42,395 nucleotides of DNA from an uncultured Veillonella sp. (GCA_902477915.1 CABSJA010000014.1:1-42395); one strand, 5' to 3'. Positions 16,762 through 25,109 are shown, counted from the stretch's first letter. Program-made: numbers and translations. The notes: generated from the sequence alone by a model not told the origin.

Positions 16762-17463
16762 TTAGATATAGGAAGGGGCTCCGTTCACTGGTTCGTCACC
16801 CATCGTACCGAGCAATTGTTTACCTACTTCACGAGCAGAAATAACCGCTTGTCGTACAGCTCCAGAATCGCCAGAAATCTGTAAAATTACTTCGTTAGAA
16901 TTACTTGTACCTGCAGAAGGAGATGCATAACCGATTACATCAACGTTTGCAGATTTGACAGCTACATCGGCCATAACTACACCAATAGCTGCTGGAGCAC
17001 CTACGATAAGACCAAAAGCTTTACCTTCGGGAGCGCCAAATGCTGCATTTACTGCATGACTAGCGCGTGCTGTATATTGAAGTTCAATATGACCAGCATC
17101 GTTTGCGTATACATCGCCAAAAGTACGTTCCACTTCAGCTAATGCTACTTCAATAGCTCGTTTTACATCGGATACATCATCACCACCAAAAATGATTAAC
17201 GAGCCATGGCCTGCGCCACCTTTAGTATCGCGAGGTAATTCAATGCTAACAATTTCAGTATTGGTTGCTTTTACTGCTTCATCAGCAGCCATAATGTGTG
17301 GGCCTGCACCAGTACGAGCACCTAAAATACCGATGGAACGATATTTTTTCTTTAGTTTCATCGCATCTAATACTTGTTGATCTACGTTAGCAATTACGAG
17401 ACCAATAGTATCACCAGTTTTACTAGTCCCTACAAATTCAGTTAATCCACATGTTGTCGCCAT
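16762..17463 (-). CDS. PduB', tandem-BMC trimeric shell protein, short form
   Basis: A 233-residue BMC-T protein with two BMC repeats, the same length as Salmonella PduB', the short product of an internal pduB start. Here it is a gene of its own, first in the operon, and lacks the N-terminal extension found in the long PduB at 6692-7540. GGAGGG sits four bases before the ATG at 17463; an in-frame ATG at 17475 overlaps that site and is unlikely. It is separated from pduC by 21 bp. Sequence over the shared region is highly similar to the long form, so the two probably arose by duplication. Confidence 0.92.
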   Translation of the reverse strand: MATTCGLTEFVGTSKTGDTIGLVIANVDQQVLDAMKLKKKYRSIGILGARTGAGPHIMAADEAVKATNTEIVSIELPRDTKGGAGHGSLIIFGGDDVSDVKRAIEVALAEVERTFGDVYANDAGHIELQYTARASHAVNAAFGAPEGKAFGLIVGAPAAIGVVMADVAVKSANVDVIGYASPSAGTSNSNEVILQISGDSGAVRQAVISAREVGKQLLGTMGDEPVNGAPSYI

Positions 17464-17952
17464 AATACCCTCCATACGTATAATGAAAGTATCAAAGTAT
17501 CTATGTACAGAAAACTATGTTGCGGTATACCAATTTATATTTTTTATCATTTCTTTAATCATTCATATGTATGCAACCCTAAATTCTGTACACCATATAT
17601 TACTATAGAGCATGCCTTGCTATTCAGTCACAACCCATCGGACTCAATCCTTTCTAAATACATGTACTATAAGGCTTTTATCTACCTTTATTATAAAAAT
17701 TATTAAATGCAACTTTTTTATGTATATTCGTAAAATGCGATTTTTCTATTACTAAAATACGATAATCCTGTTATACTTATACATGTAAAAGCAAGAAATA
17801 ACGTAATTTTATAGGTATATGAATTTTAGGTGGTATGTCACTTTTCTCTTTTCTCAGGTTTAGAACCTGCCCTTTAGATAGAGAGCAAGTAGAGCTATTT
17901 TAGCGGTGTGCTTACTAGCCCTCTTAACACATTTGTGATTGGAGGTTTTACC
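17464..17952. other. Intergenic region between the pdu operon and pocR
   Basis: No gene is supported in these 489 bp; an open frame at 17503-17706 lacks a ribosome binding site. The region would give the pdu operon a leader of about 220 nt from the -10 at 17690. A 6-bp inverted repeat (CAGGTT/AACCTG, 17855-17869) lies in the pocR leader. I looked for the conserved boxes of a cobalamin riboswitch on the pdu side and did not see them. Confidence 0.5.
17690..17777. promoter_or_regulatory. Divergent pdu/pocR promoter region with three candidate PocR half-sites
   Basis: Three similar direct repeats lie here: AAATGCAAC (17705-17713), AAATGCGAT (17733-17741) and AAATACGAT (17755-17763). The last two are 22 bp apart, two helical turns, as expected for AraC-family half-sites. 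A minus-strand -10 (TATAAT, 17695-17690) without a good -35 lies next to the first repeat, which suits an activator overlapping the -35. On the plus strand an extended -10 (TGtTATACT, 17769-17777) lies just past the third repeat and could drive pocR. Function is inferred from spacing and position only. Confidence 0.55.
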
Positions 17953-18843
17953 ATGATTTGTACGAATGAAGATACTAAGCTTATCAATGAAATCATGCGC
18001 GATTTCACAAACATAACAAAGATTGCTGCTATTTTTGTTAATAATCGTGGAAAAGTGTTATCTCAAGAATATAACTTTTCTCCATTTTGTAAGGTCGTAA
18101 GGCGCAATCCAATCTATGCCAAGCGCTGCAATCAATGCGACTTATATGGTGGCCTAGATGCTACAAAAGAACTATCATCCTGCCCGTATCGCTGTCACAT
18201 GGGCCTTATAGATTTCTCTGTGCCCATCATGAAAGATGGCGCCATCTTAGGCTTCATCATGGCAGGACAAACAAAAACAGAAGATACAACGATCAAACCT
18301 ATTCTTCCGACCCAAACCGATTGGCATGATGACACCAAACTTCGAGCCTTATATCGGACCTTACCAGTTTTGACAGCCGAACAAATTTACAGTGCTACAA
18401 AGGTTTTACGGATTTTGGTAGAACACTACTTCCCATTTAACGATGCCATAGCAGAAGAGATGCCTTATGAACAATTGCCAGACTTTGTGGAGTCTGAACG
18501 ACCTATTAATCGTCCAGAAATTCGAAAGGCTATGTTATATATAGAAAAAAATCTGGGCAAACGAGTGTCGCTCAGAAGGATTTCGGAACATATTCATTTA
18601 AGTGAGTCCTACTTCTCTAAGATTTTTAAAGATGATACAGGACTTTCAGTAGTGCAATATATAACACTATTGCGCATACAAGAAGCAAAAAAACTATTAG
18701 TATATTCCCAACTAACAGTTAATCAGATTAGTAAAACATTGGGCTATAATAGAACTAGTTATTTCTGTAAAATTTTCAAAATGGCTACCACTGAAACACC
18801 ACATTCATATCGGAAAAAATATGCAAAACCAATTCATGCATAA
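17953..18843 (+). CDS. pocR: PocR-type AraC-family activator of the pdu operon
   Basis: A 296-residue regulator. Residues about 8-160 form a PocR sensory domain (PF10114 type) with five cysteines in the expected cluster (C46, C59, C62, C77, C81), followed by LIDFSVPIMKDGAILGFIMAGQ. Residues 190-291 are an AraC-type double helix-turn-helix ending in LGYNRTSYFCKIFKMATTETPHSYRKKY. In Salmonella PocR activates pdu and cob genes in response to 1,2-propanediol. The ATG at 17953 has GGAGG seven bases upstream; an earlier in-frame ATG does not. It is transcribed away from pdu and ends in a terminator. Confidence 0.92.
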   Translation: MICTNEDTKLINEIMRDFTNITKIAAIFVNNRGKVLSQEYNFSPFCKVVRRNPIYAKRCNQCDLYGGLDATKELSSCPYRCHMGLIDFSVPIMKDGAILGFIMAGQTKTEDTTIKPILPTQTDWHDDTKLRALYRTLPVLTAEQIYSATKVLRILVEHYFPFNDAIAEEMPYEQLPDFVESERPINRPEIRKAMLYIEKNLGKRVSLRRISEHIHLSESYFSKIFKDDTGLSVVQYITLLRIQEAKKLLVYSQLTVNQISKTLGYNRTSYFCKIFKMATTETPHSYRKKYAKPIHA

Positions 18844-18850
18844 TATAATA

Positions 18851-18882
18851 AAAAAGACGTAACACCAATGGTGTTACGCCTT
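18851..18882. terminator. Bidirectional terminator between pocR and metQ
   Basis: A nearly perfect palindrome (GTAACACCA at 18859-18867 and TGGTGTTAC at 18869-18877) is flanked by an A-run on the left and a T-run on the right, so it can stop transcription from both pocR (plus) and metQ (minus). Confidence 0.88.
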
Positions 18883-18948
18883 TTTCGTATCTATAGAGTT
18901 TGTCATGAGAAGGTATTTCAGATACATATGTTATTAACGATCAATCGA

Positions 18949-19770
18949 TTAGAACGCTGGGATGATAGCTCCCTTGTAGTGTTCTTCGATGAACTTCTTA
19001 ACTTCTGGAGATTGTAATGCTTTAGCTAATTTTTGGATAGCTGGTTTATTTTCATCACCAGGGTTAACAGAAAGAAGATTTGCATATGGAGAGTCAGCTT
19101 TTTCTACGAATAAGCCATCTTTTGTAGGGTTAAGACCAGCTGGCAATGCATAGTTAGCATTGATTACTGCTGCATCTAAATCTTGGATGGAACGAGGAAT
19201 TTGAGCTGCTTCTAACTCAGTAATTTGAATATTTTTAGGATTGCTAGTTATATCAAATGGTGTGTTAGTCAAACCAGTTGGATCTTTCAATGTTACTAGA
19301 CCAGCACTTTGCAACAAGAGAAGTGCACGAGCACTGTTTGTTGGATCAGATGGAATTGCTACTTTTGCGCCATTTGGCAAGTCTTTCAAGTCTTTAATTT
19401 TTTGAGAGTAGATAGCCAATGGTTCGATGTGAACTGGTGCAAAGCTTACAAAGTTTGTACCATGATCTTTATTGTAGTTATTTTGGTAAGGTACGTTTGC
19501 AAAGAAGTTTGCATCTACTTCATGGCTAGATAGAGCCATATTTGGTTGGATGTAGTCTGTAAATTCAACGATTTGTAAGTCTACACCTTCCTTAGCCAAA
19601 ATAGGTTTAACTTGTTCTAAAATTTCAGCATGAGGTACAGGATTTGCTGCTACCTTTAATACCTCTTTAGAGCCACTAGAGCTCGCGTTATTTGTGGAAG
19701 AGCCACAACCACTAATCAATAAGGACGCACCCAGTACGGCCGTCGCTGCTAATGCTAACCATTTTTTCAT
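18949..19770 (-). CDS. metQ: MetQ/NlpA-family methionine-binding lipoprotein
   Basis: A 273-residue extracytoplasmic substrate-binding protein. It has a lipoprotein signal with lipobox LLISGC (lipidated C22) and the NlpA family's sequence, for example LKVAANPVPHAEILEQVKPILAKEGVDLQIVEF and VAIPSDPTNSARALLLLQSAGL. Such proteins deliver D/L-methionine or related ligands to the MetNI ABC transporter. No metN or metI lies next to it, so it is an orphan binding protein that must share a transporter encoded elsewhere. AGGAGG precedes the ATG, and a possible closing stem lies directly upstream of it. Confidence 0.9.
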   Translation of the reverse strand: MKKWLALAATAVLGASLLISGCGSSTNNASSSGSKEVLKVAANPVPHAEILEQVKPILAKEGVDLQIVEFTDYIQPNMALSSHEVDANFFANVPYQNNYNKDHGTNFVSFAPVHIEPLAIYSQKIKDLKDLPNGAKVAIPSDPTNSARALLLLQSAGLVTLKDPTGLTNTPFDITSNPKNIQITELEAAQIPRSIQDLDAAVINANYALPAGLNPTKDGLFVEKADSPYANLLSVNPGDENKPAIQKLAKALQSPEVKKFIEEHYKGAIIPAF

Positions 19771-19781
19771 GTAATCCTCCT

Positions 19782-19840
19782 ATCTACGATGAAAACCTAC
19801 ATCTCGGACGAGGACTCATACGTATACAACATTCGTAGAT
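19782..19840 (-). promoter_or_regulatory. Inverted repeat in the metQ leader next to the ribosome binding site
   Basis: ATCTACGA (19782-19789) and TCGTAGAT (19833-19840) can pair on the minus-strand RNA, enclosing a second small stem (CTCG/CGAG around 19803-19812). The 3' arm abuts the metQ ribosome binding site. A minus-strand TATAAT lies at 19846-19841, so the 5' arm may be partly upstream of the transcript start, which weakens the RNA interpretation. No SAM riboswitch core was recognised. Confidence 0.3.
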
Positions 19841-20017
19841 ATTATAATAAATCTATTTTTCTTATCTTGTATCTACATTTGATTATTTAATAATTTCGAT
19901 ATAGCAAGTATATCAATTTAATTCCTACTCGTATAATAGATTTTATGTATGTATTAATATAACTTTAATCTATAGCAAGATAAGAGTAATTACATTTAGC
20001 TATGCCAAGTACATAAA

Positions 20018-20088
20018 AACGGTACTAAGATGATTCCCCGTACTACTAGGTAATATACCTAATAAGTACAATCAAACTTAGTACCGTT
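20018..20088 (-). terminator. Branched 71-nt hairpin ending the DUF389 transcript
   Basis: An outer 12-bp perfect stem (AACGGTACTAAG at 20018-20029 with CTTAGTACCGTT at 20077-20088) encloses a 5-bp stem (GTACT at 20040-20044, AGTAC at 20065-20069) and a 6-bp stem (TAGGTA/TACCTA, 20047-20061). On the minus strand the outer stem runs into TTTTTA, as expected for a terminator 52 bp past the DUF389 gene. It is longer and more branched than the other terminators here. The rest of the 369-bp gap (19771-20139) holds no gene. Confidence 0.6.
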
Positions 20089-20139
20089 ATACATATCGCT
20101 CTATATAATAAACAATCTAATCAAAATCAAAAAATCAAC

Positions 20140-21453
20140 TTATTGAGTTGACGTTGTTTGCTCCACAGAAATAGTTACAGGTGCTGATAATTTAGCCTCT
20201 AACCAAGCTTTTATTCGTTTCAAATCTGCATCAGATATAGTGGATGTAGTATGGATAATCACCATATATCGACTCGCTTTAGGCTGTTCTAGATTATCTA
20301 TCAAAGGCATGCCTTCCACTTTGCTTACAAACGGGAATAACGCCTTTGCTTCAGCTTCTGTCGTTTTCATAGTATTTATAGTTTCACTTACTAATTGATA
20401 AGTCGGCTTGTAGAGATTACTCAAGTTTTTATATGTTCCAAGATTCTCTGAAGATTTATTCAAGTTCGTCTTATCCATAGTAGATTTTTGCTCATCTACG
20501 CTATTAACAAATCGTAATGTATAAGGTTGCAAGTACTCATCTTTCTGTAACTTGTCATCCAACTGGGCTTGCTCCTCTGAAGTCACAGGAGCTCCTATAA
20601 CTACTATGTTTACTAGCTTATTCGTTTGATCCAATGAATAATCAATCACTTGTCGACGTCCCTCTTGATTAATATCATTCTTAATAAACTGCTCCATATG
20701 ACTTGACTCAGAATACTTGATGGTCATATCATAGCCTGCATAAATACTTGGTATAGCCATAATAAGACCAATCACGAGAAATATTAACTGGTTACGACGA
20801 TTAACCTCTTCTGCTTGTTTATGGAATGGCAAACTATATACACCTTTTAAAACAATAAAAGCTGCAAAGAAGATGAAAAATGCATTTATAAAGAATAGAT
20901 AGCCAGCCCCAATGAAATATTGCCAATTTCCATTAGCCAGTCCATATCCTGCCGTACATAGTGGTGGCATAAGTGCAGTCGCAATCGCAACACCTGGTAT
21001 AACATTATCTAAGGTCTTACGCGTTTGCCCAATAATCCCAGCTAACCCACCAAATATAGCAATGAATACATCAAAAATATTCGGTTCTGTACGTGCTAAT
21101 AGTTCAGATGTAGCCGCCTGAACGGGAGAAATATAAAAATATAAAGCAGATGCCAAAACAGCAATCGTAACCTGTAAGGACAATCTTAAAATACCGCTTT
21201 TTACAACTGTAAAATTAAGCGTAGCAAAGCCAAAGCCAGTTGCTAAAATAGGTCCCATCAACGGTGATATAAGCATAGCACCAATAACAACTGCCGTACT
21301 ATTCATATTCAACCCAATAGAGGCGATAAATATGGAGAGAATCAGGGTAACCAACGCAGGTCCCTTAATCTTAGCCCCACCTATCAACCTTTTAGCAATA
21401 GTTGCATCATCAGCACGCTCAAAATGTATATCAAAGTATTTATTTAGTTCCAT
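20140..21453 (-). CDS. DUF389 (TIGR00341) integral membrane protein
   Basis: A 437-residue protein. The first ~210 residues contain about six membrane segments including the family core GLNMNSTAVVIGAMLISPLMGPILATGFG, then further segments up to about residue 240, followed by a soluble C-terminal half with a possible alpha/beta fold. DUF389 proteins are of unknown function. AAGGAG precedes the ATG, and the stop codon of the upstream cobT paralog is only 9 bp away, so the two are cotranscribed. A large hairpin terminator follows. Confidence 0.85.
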   Translation of the reverse strand: MELNKYFDIHFERADDATIAKRLIGGAKIKGPALVTLILSIFIASIGLNMNSTAVVIGAMLISPLMGPILATGFGFATLNFTVVKSGILRLSLQVTIAVLASALYFYISPVQAATSELLARTEPNIFDVFIAIFGGLAGIIGQTRKTLDNVIPGVAIATALMPPLCTAGYGLANGNWQYFIGAGYLFFINAFFIFFAAFIVLKGVYSLPFHKQAEEVNRRNQLIFLVIGLIMAIPSIYAGYDMTIKYSESSHMEQFIKNDINQEGRRQVIDYSLDQTNKLVNIVVIGAPVTSEEQAQLDDKLQKDEYLQPYTLRFVNSVDEQKSTMDKTNLNKSSENLGTYKNLSNLYKPTYQLVSETINTMKTTEAEAKALFPFVSKVEGMPLIDNLEQPKASRYMVIIHTTSTISDADLKRIKAWLEAKLSAPVTISVEQTTSTQ

Positions 21454-21462
21454 TCTTTCTCC

Positions 21463-22500
21463 TTATAATTTCATCAAATCTGCAAAGGTGCCCACATGTA
21501 CAAACATATGCTGTGTAGTTTTGAGCATTTGTACCATCAAGATGGCCCCCGTGCCTTCCCCCATCGACATTTGTGCTTGGATGGGAACCATGTCTTGAGT
21601 AATTCCCACCTCATCTAACGCAAGTTCTGTTCCTTTTTCTCGAGAGTTATGAGATGGCAATGCATAATCCTTAACACGATCATTCATATGTACCGCACAA
21701 GCTGCCGCTACAGCTGTAATAAAACCATCAATGACGAAGGGCTTTTCAAAATCTACACAAGCCAGCATAGCTCCAAGAATAGCTGCAATATCAAAGCCCC
21801 CTACATGGGCTACAATTTTACGAACTCTTTCAACTTCACTATCAGAAACAATACTAGCCTTATGCTTATCTAATACAGCGCGCACAAAATCAATTTTTCG
21901 TTTCATCAAATCTGGTTTATTCGGCCAAGAACCAGGTCCTACTGTTTCAGTGGGATCAGCTCCAGTTAAGGCAGACAACACACAGGCAGAAGTCGTCGTA
22001 TTACCAAGTCCCATTTCACCAAAGGAAAAAAGATTTATCCCTTGCTTTACATAATGTTCAACTCGTTCATAGCCAGCTTGAAAGGCACTATTAAATTCAT
22101 CCTCAGTCATAGCAGGGTGGTTTAATATATTCTTTGTCCCCTTTGCGACCTTGCGATCCACTCCGATACCATCATCTGAGGCAATTCCTACATCCACAAC
22201 TTCATAAGGAATGTTGTTAAAGTTACAAAACTGTGTAGCCGACGAACGACCCAAGAGCATATTACGCGACTGCTTTTGCGTTACCTCATAGTTATAACCT
22301 ACATAGCCTTCCATATTACAACCATTATCGGCAGAAAATATGATATGCTGAGGTCGAATTTCACCACTAATCTCGCCCCAAGCAGTACAAATCTTTCGGA
22401 AATAATCCTCCCACAAGCCTAAGCCACCTGGGATCAGGCATTTCGGTTGAAGAAATCTATTTAATTGTTCCTCAATTGGTAATACTGACTTATCTTTCAT
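21463..22500 (-). CDS. cobT: Second CobT-family base phosphoribosyltransferase
   Basis: A 345-residue CobT homolog, clearly related to the one at 7869-8876; long stretches such as LGLWE.YF.K, HIIFSADNG, IPYEVVDVGIA and NLFSFGEMG.GNTTTSA are shared. The catalytic-glutamate motif is MGEGTGAILM, so it looks active. CobT enzymes make the alpha-ribotide of the cobamide lower ligand; paired homologs (ArsA and ArsB) in Sporomusa act as a heterodimer on phenolics. Whether this protein and the pdu-linked one form a dimer or differ in substrate is unknown. An extended -10 (TGtTATACT) lies at 22576-22568 on the minus strand. The ribosome binding site is weak (AGAGA). Confidence 0.88.
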   Translation of the reverse strand: MKDKSVLPIEEQLNRFLQPKCLIPGGLGLWEDYFRKICTAWGEISGEIRPQHIIFSADNGCNMEGYVGYNYEVTQKQSRNMLLGRSSATQFCNFNNIPYEVVDVGIASDDGIGVDRKVAKGTKNILNHPAMTEDEFNSAFQAGYERVEHYVKQGINLFSFGEMGLGNTTTSACVLSALTGADPTETVGPGSWPNKPDLMKRKIDFVRAVLDKHKASIVSDSEVERVRKIVAHVGGFDIAAILGAMLACVDFEKPFVIDGFITAVAAACAVHMNDRVKDYALPSHNSREKGTELALDEVGITQDMVPIQAQMSMGEGTGAILMVQMLKTTQHMFVHVGTFADLMKL

Positions 22501-22608
22501 TCTAATCTCTAGTCTACACAGAATATGCCCACTAACCTTCTATTAATTCGATATTATTCTATATAGAAGTATAACACAAATTATATAATTAGTAATATAA
22601 GGTTTGTA

Positions 22609-23520
22609 CTAGTACTCATATATACGAATTATCCTCTCATCAGGGAATAATCTATGCTTTTTAGCCTTAAACTCTGGATTATTATTAGAATCAAAATATT
22701 CAATCGTATTTCTTAACTGCTCATGAGTAAAAGGACTAGTGCTTGGTTTATATTCAAGCTGATTAAACACAGCATAACGTCCATCGTATGTAACAAATTG
22801 TAACCTAGATTTTTTATCTGGATGATATGAATCCACTAACATTCCAGGTAAGCCATTATTCCATACCGCTGAATAAGTAGTATCATTTGGTTCATAGTAC
22901 GGTCCCCAAATGCGCCAATATGTTTGTAAAGAATGATAAAAATTATACTCTTTATCTACAAGCACTTTATTTTCTATATCTGTACTATCAGGATGATCTA
23001 CATCTAAAGGAATTATCTGAATAGAATACCAAATATCTCCTATCTCATACTCTATAAAAATATTGTTATCTAACATATAGAACATCTTCAACTCTGCACC
23101 TTTGGGAATGCGGAATGTCATGCCTTTACGAGTAATAATGTCTGTATATGAATCTATATCATTTAAATTCTTCTTACAAGGAACCTTGCTTCCCACTGGA
23201 TACGATAAAAGAGTAGTCTTTTTCTCATTATGAATCAACTTATCCGTTGAATGATACAATCTCCCCCGAATTAAACTTAATTCTTGAGCATACGTTTCTT
23301 CTTCACGTAAATACCCCTTAGCTATGTCCTCGGTCCTCATTCGTTCTAAATGTCTTTGTAAATCAGCTTCAATCTTATCATTAGTTTGTTCACTACTAAC
23401 GCACTTCTCTTTAGCACTACCAGAAATATCACTTTGAGTAACCGGCTCTTTTGCATGTACTTGCGAAGCCATAAGACTTAGCATTAACAGTGCAGCAATG
23501 TATGAATATATTCTTTTCAC
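22609..23520 (-). CDS. Secreted protein of unknown function
   Basis: A 303-residue protein starting at a GTG with AAGGAG seven bases upstream. Residues 1-23 are a signal peptide with a likely cleavage after QVHA. The mature part has a charged, probably helical segment (about 30-80) and then a beta-rich region with many aromatic residues (YWRIWGPYYEPNDTTYSAVWNNGLPGMLVDSY). I do not recognise the family. It stands alone between the cobT paralog and the symporter gene, on the same strand. Confidence 0.75.
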   Translation of the reverse strand: MKRIYSYIAALLMLSLMASQVHAKEPVTQSDISGSAKEKCVSSEQTNDKIEADLQRHLERMRTEDIAKGYLREEETYAQELSLIRGRLYHSTDKLIHNEKKTTLLSYPVGSKVPCKKNLNDIDSYTDIITRKGMTFRIPKGAELKMFYMLDNNIFIEYEIGDIWYSIQIIPLDVDHPDSTDIENKVLVDKEYNFYHSLQTYWRIWGPYYEPNDTTYSAVWNNGLPGMLVDSYHPDKKSRLQFVTYDGRYAVFNQLEYKPSTSPFTHEQLRNTIEYFDSNNNPEFKAKKHRLFPDERIIRIYEY

Positions 23521-23604
23521 AATACAACTCCTTAGCTTTATAAAAGTCCCTATAATAAATGTAAAACTCTATTAATATTGTACCGTTTAATACTTGTATA
23601 GTCA

Positions 23605-23637
23605 TCAAAAAAGGTTATCCCTTACAGGATAACCTTT
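23605..23637 (-). terminator. Terminator of the symporter gene
   Basis: An 11-bp stem (AAAGGTTATCC at 23610-23620, GGATAACCTTT at 23627-23637) with loop CTTACA runs into a T-tract on the minus strand, 52 bp beyond the stop codon of the symporter gene. Confidence 0.85.
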
Positions 23638-23688
23638 CATTTGAGTTATATAATTAAGTTTTTTCTTAAGTATAATTAGTTACTAAAA

Positions 23689-25008
23689 TTAAGCACCTTG
23701 GAATTGAGGCATATCATCGCCACTGGAGTCGTCCAATTTACCTTGAAGGTCATGGTCAACCATCGCACATACAGATGCGTCAGACCATACGTTTTCAGCT
23801 GTTTCAATCATGTCGATAATTGTATAGATTGGCAAGATGATACCAAGCAAACCAATTGGAGCACCGATGGAGCTCATCAAGGACAATGTTAGGAAGTAAC
23901 AACCCATCGGAACACCAGCATTACCAATAGCAGCAAGAACAGCAATGAATAACCAAGCAATCATTGTGCCCATAGTCAATTCAATACCTGCATTTTGCAT
24001 TACGAATAAGGATGTTACAAGGATGAAAGCTGCACAACCATTCATATTAATTGTTGTACAAATTGGCAATACGAAACGAGCTACTGCAGGGTGAGCTTTC
24101 AAATTATCCTCAGCAGACGCCAATGTTACAGGCAATGTTGCAGCAGAGGATTTAGTGAATAATGCAACTGCTACAGCTGGGGACATTTTACGGAATACGT
24201 CCACAGGGTTCAATCCACGGAACAACAAGAATAATGGAATTACAATAAAGAATTGAATCAAGTTACCACCGATAACAACAGCAGTATATTTACCTAAAGC
24301 ACCAACGATCACGCCCGCTTCGATTTGAGCAGATAATTGACCTGCAAAAGCAAGGATACCGATTGGCAATACATAAAGTAATGCTTTTATCAATGTGAAT
24401 AGTAATTCTTGTAAACCGAACAATACTTTCAATACTGCTTCGCGACCTTCTGTACGAGGCATAAAGGCAAACGCTAAACCAACAGAAGCAGAGATAAACA
24501 TAACGGACAATACGTTGCCTTCCAAATATGGTTTCATAATATTGTTAGGAATAACGGATAAGAAGTGATCGTAATATGTTACATGACCTAATTTTTCAGG
24601 TACTTGCGCTGCACCAGCACCAATTACATCAAGTGGTAAGTTACCTGGCGCAATCCATAGGAATAAGCCAAGACCCACAGCTGCTGCACAAATTGTAGTA
24701 AGCAATGTGTATACTACAGCATGTCCAAAGATACGACCTGTATCCTTTTTAGCACCGAGCATAGATAATGTAGTAATTACTGCTAAGGACACAGTTGGAA
24801 TTGCAATGAATTGGAATAAACGTGTAAACACAGCGGCAATAAAGTTAAATAATTCATTTAACGCTGGAATATGTTGCCAGCCCAAGATAGCACCGATGAT
24901 GAGTGCGCCCATCCATAAGATGAACTGACGCAATTTGCCTTGACCGCGGCTTTTTAAGGTAATCTCTTGCGCTAAGGCATCGACGTTTTTGTTGTTTTGA
25001 TCTGCCAT
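23689..25008 (-). CDS. Dicarboxylate/amino acid:cation symporter (DAACS family)
   Basis: A 439-residue membrane protein of the glutamate-transporter fold. The serine-rich hairpin SSAATLPVTLASAEDNL and the NMNG motif (NMDG in many relatives) in FVLPICTTINMNGCAAFI mark the transport domain. About eight membrane helices and two re-entrant loops are expected. Substrates in the family are glutamate, aspartate, C4-dicarboxylates, or serine/threonine with Na+ or H+; the exact one cannot be read from sequence. GAGAGGTG precedes the ATG. Its promoter and leader are unusual (consensus promoter followed at once by a terminator, see 25045-25138). Confidence 0.9.
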   Translation of the reverse strand: MADQNNKNVDALAQEITLKSRGQGKLRQFILWMGALIIGAILGWQHIPALNELFNFIAAVFTRLFQFIAIPTVSLAVITTLSMLGAKKDTGRIFGHAVVYTLLTTICAAAVGLGLFLWIAPGNLPLDVIGAGAAQVPEKLGHVTYYDHFLSVIPNNIMKPYLEGNVLSVMFISASVGLAFAFMPRTEGREAVLKVLFGLQELLFTLIKALLYVLPIGILAFAGQLSAQIEAGVIVGALGKYTAVVIGGNLIQFFIVIPLFLLFRGLNPVDVFRKMSPAVAVALFTKSSAATLPVTLASAEDNLKAHPAVARFVLPICTTINMNGCAAFILVTSLFVMQNAGIELTMGTMIAWLFIAVLAAIGNAGVPMGCYFLTLSLMSSIGAPIGLLGIILPIYTIIDMIETAENVWSDASVCAMVDHDLQGKLDDSSGDDMPQFQGA

Positions 25009-25044
25009 AAAAACACCTCTCTAAAAACTAAACTACTAGAGACT

Positions 25045-25075
25045 AAAAAAAAGAAACCCCAGCCCTAGGGCTGGG
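25045..25075 (-). terminator. Terminator in the leader of the symporter gene (candidate attenuator)
   Basis: An 18-bp perfect palindrome (CCCAGCCCTAGGGCTGGG, 25058-25075) is followed on the minus strand by GTTTC and eight Ts (25052-25045). It lies between the alcohol dehydrogenase gene and the symporter gene and can end the former. Because the only good symporter promoter is upstream of it, it must also be passed by symporter transcripts. AGAGACTA before and TAGTCTCT after it (25098-25091 and 25044-25037) can pair around the hairpin. Confidence 0.8.
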
Positions 25076-25109
25076 ATTATAGATATGTCCTAGTCTCTTA
25101 TAAAATCAC

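Noticed and set aside
17464..17683. Possible adenosylcobalamin riboswitch in the pdu leader
   Set aside because: The leader is long enough, but the conserved B12 boxes were not found on the minus strand.
17503..17706. 67-codon open frame in the pocR-pdu gap
   Set aside because: No ribosome binding site, no protein-like composition, and it overlaps the likely pdu promoter.
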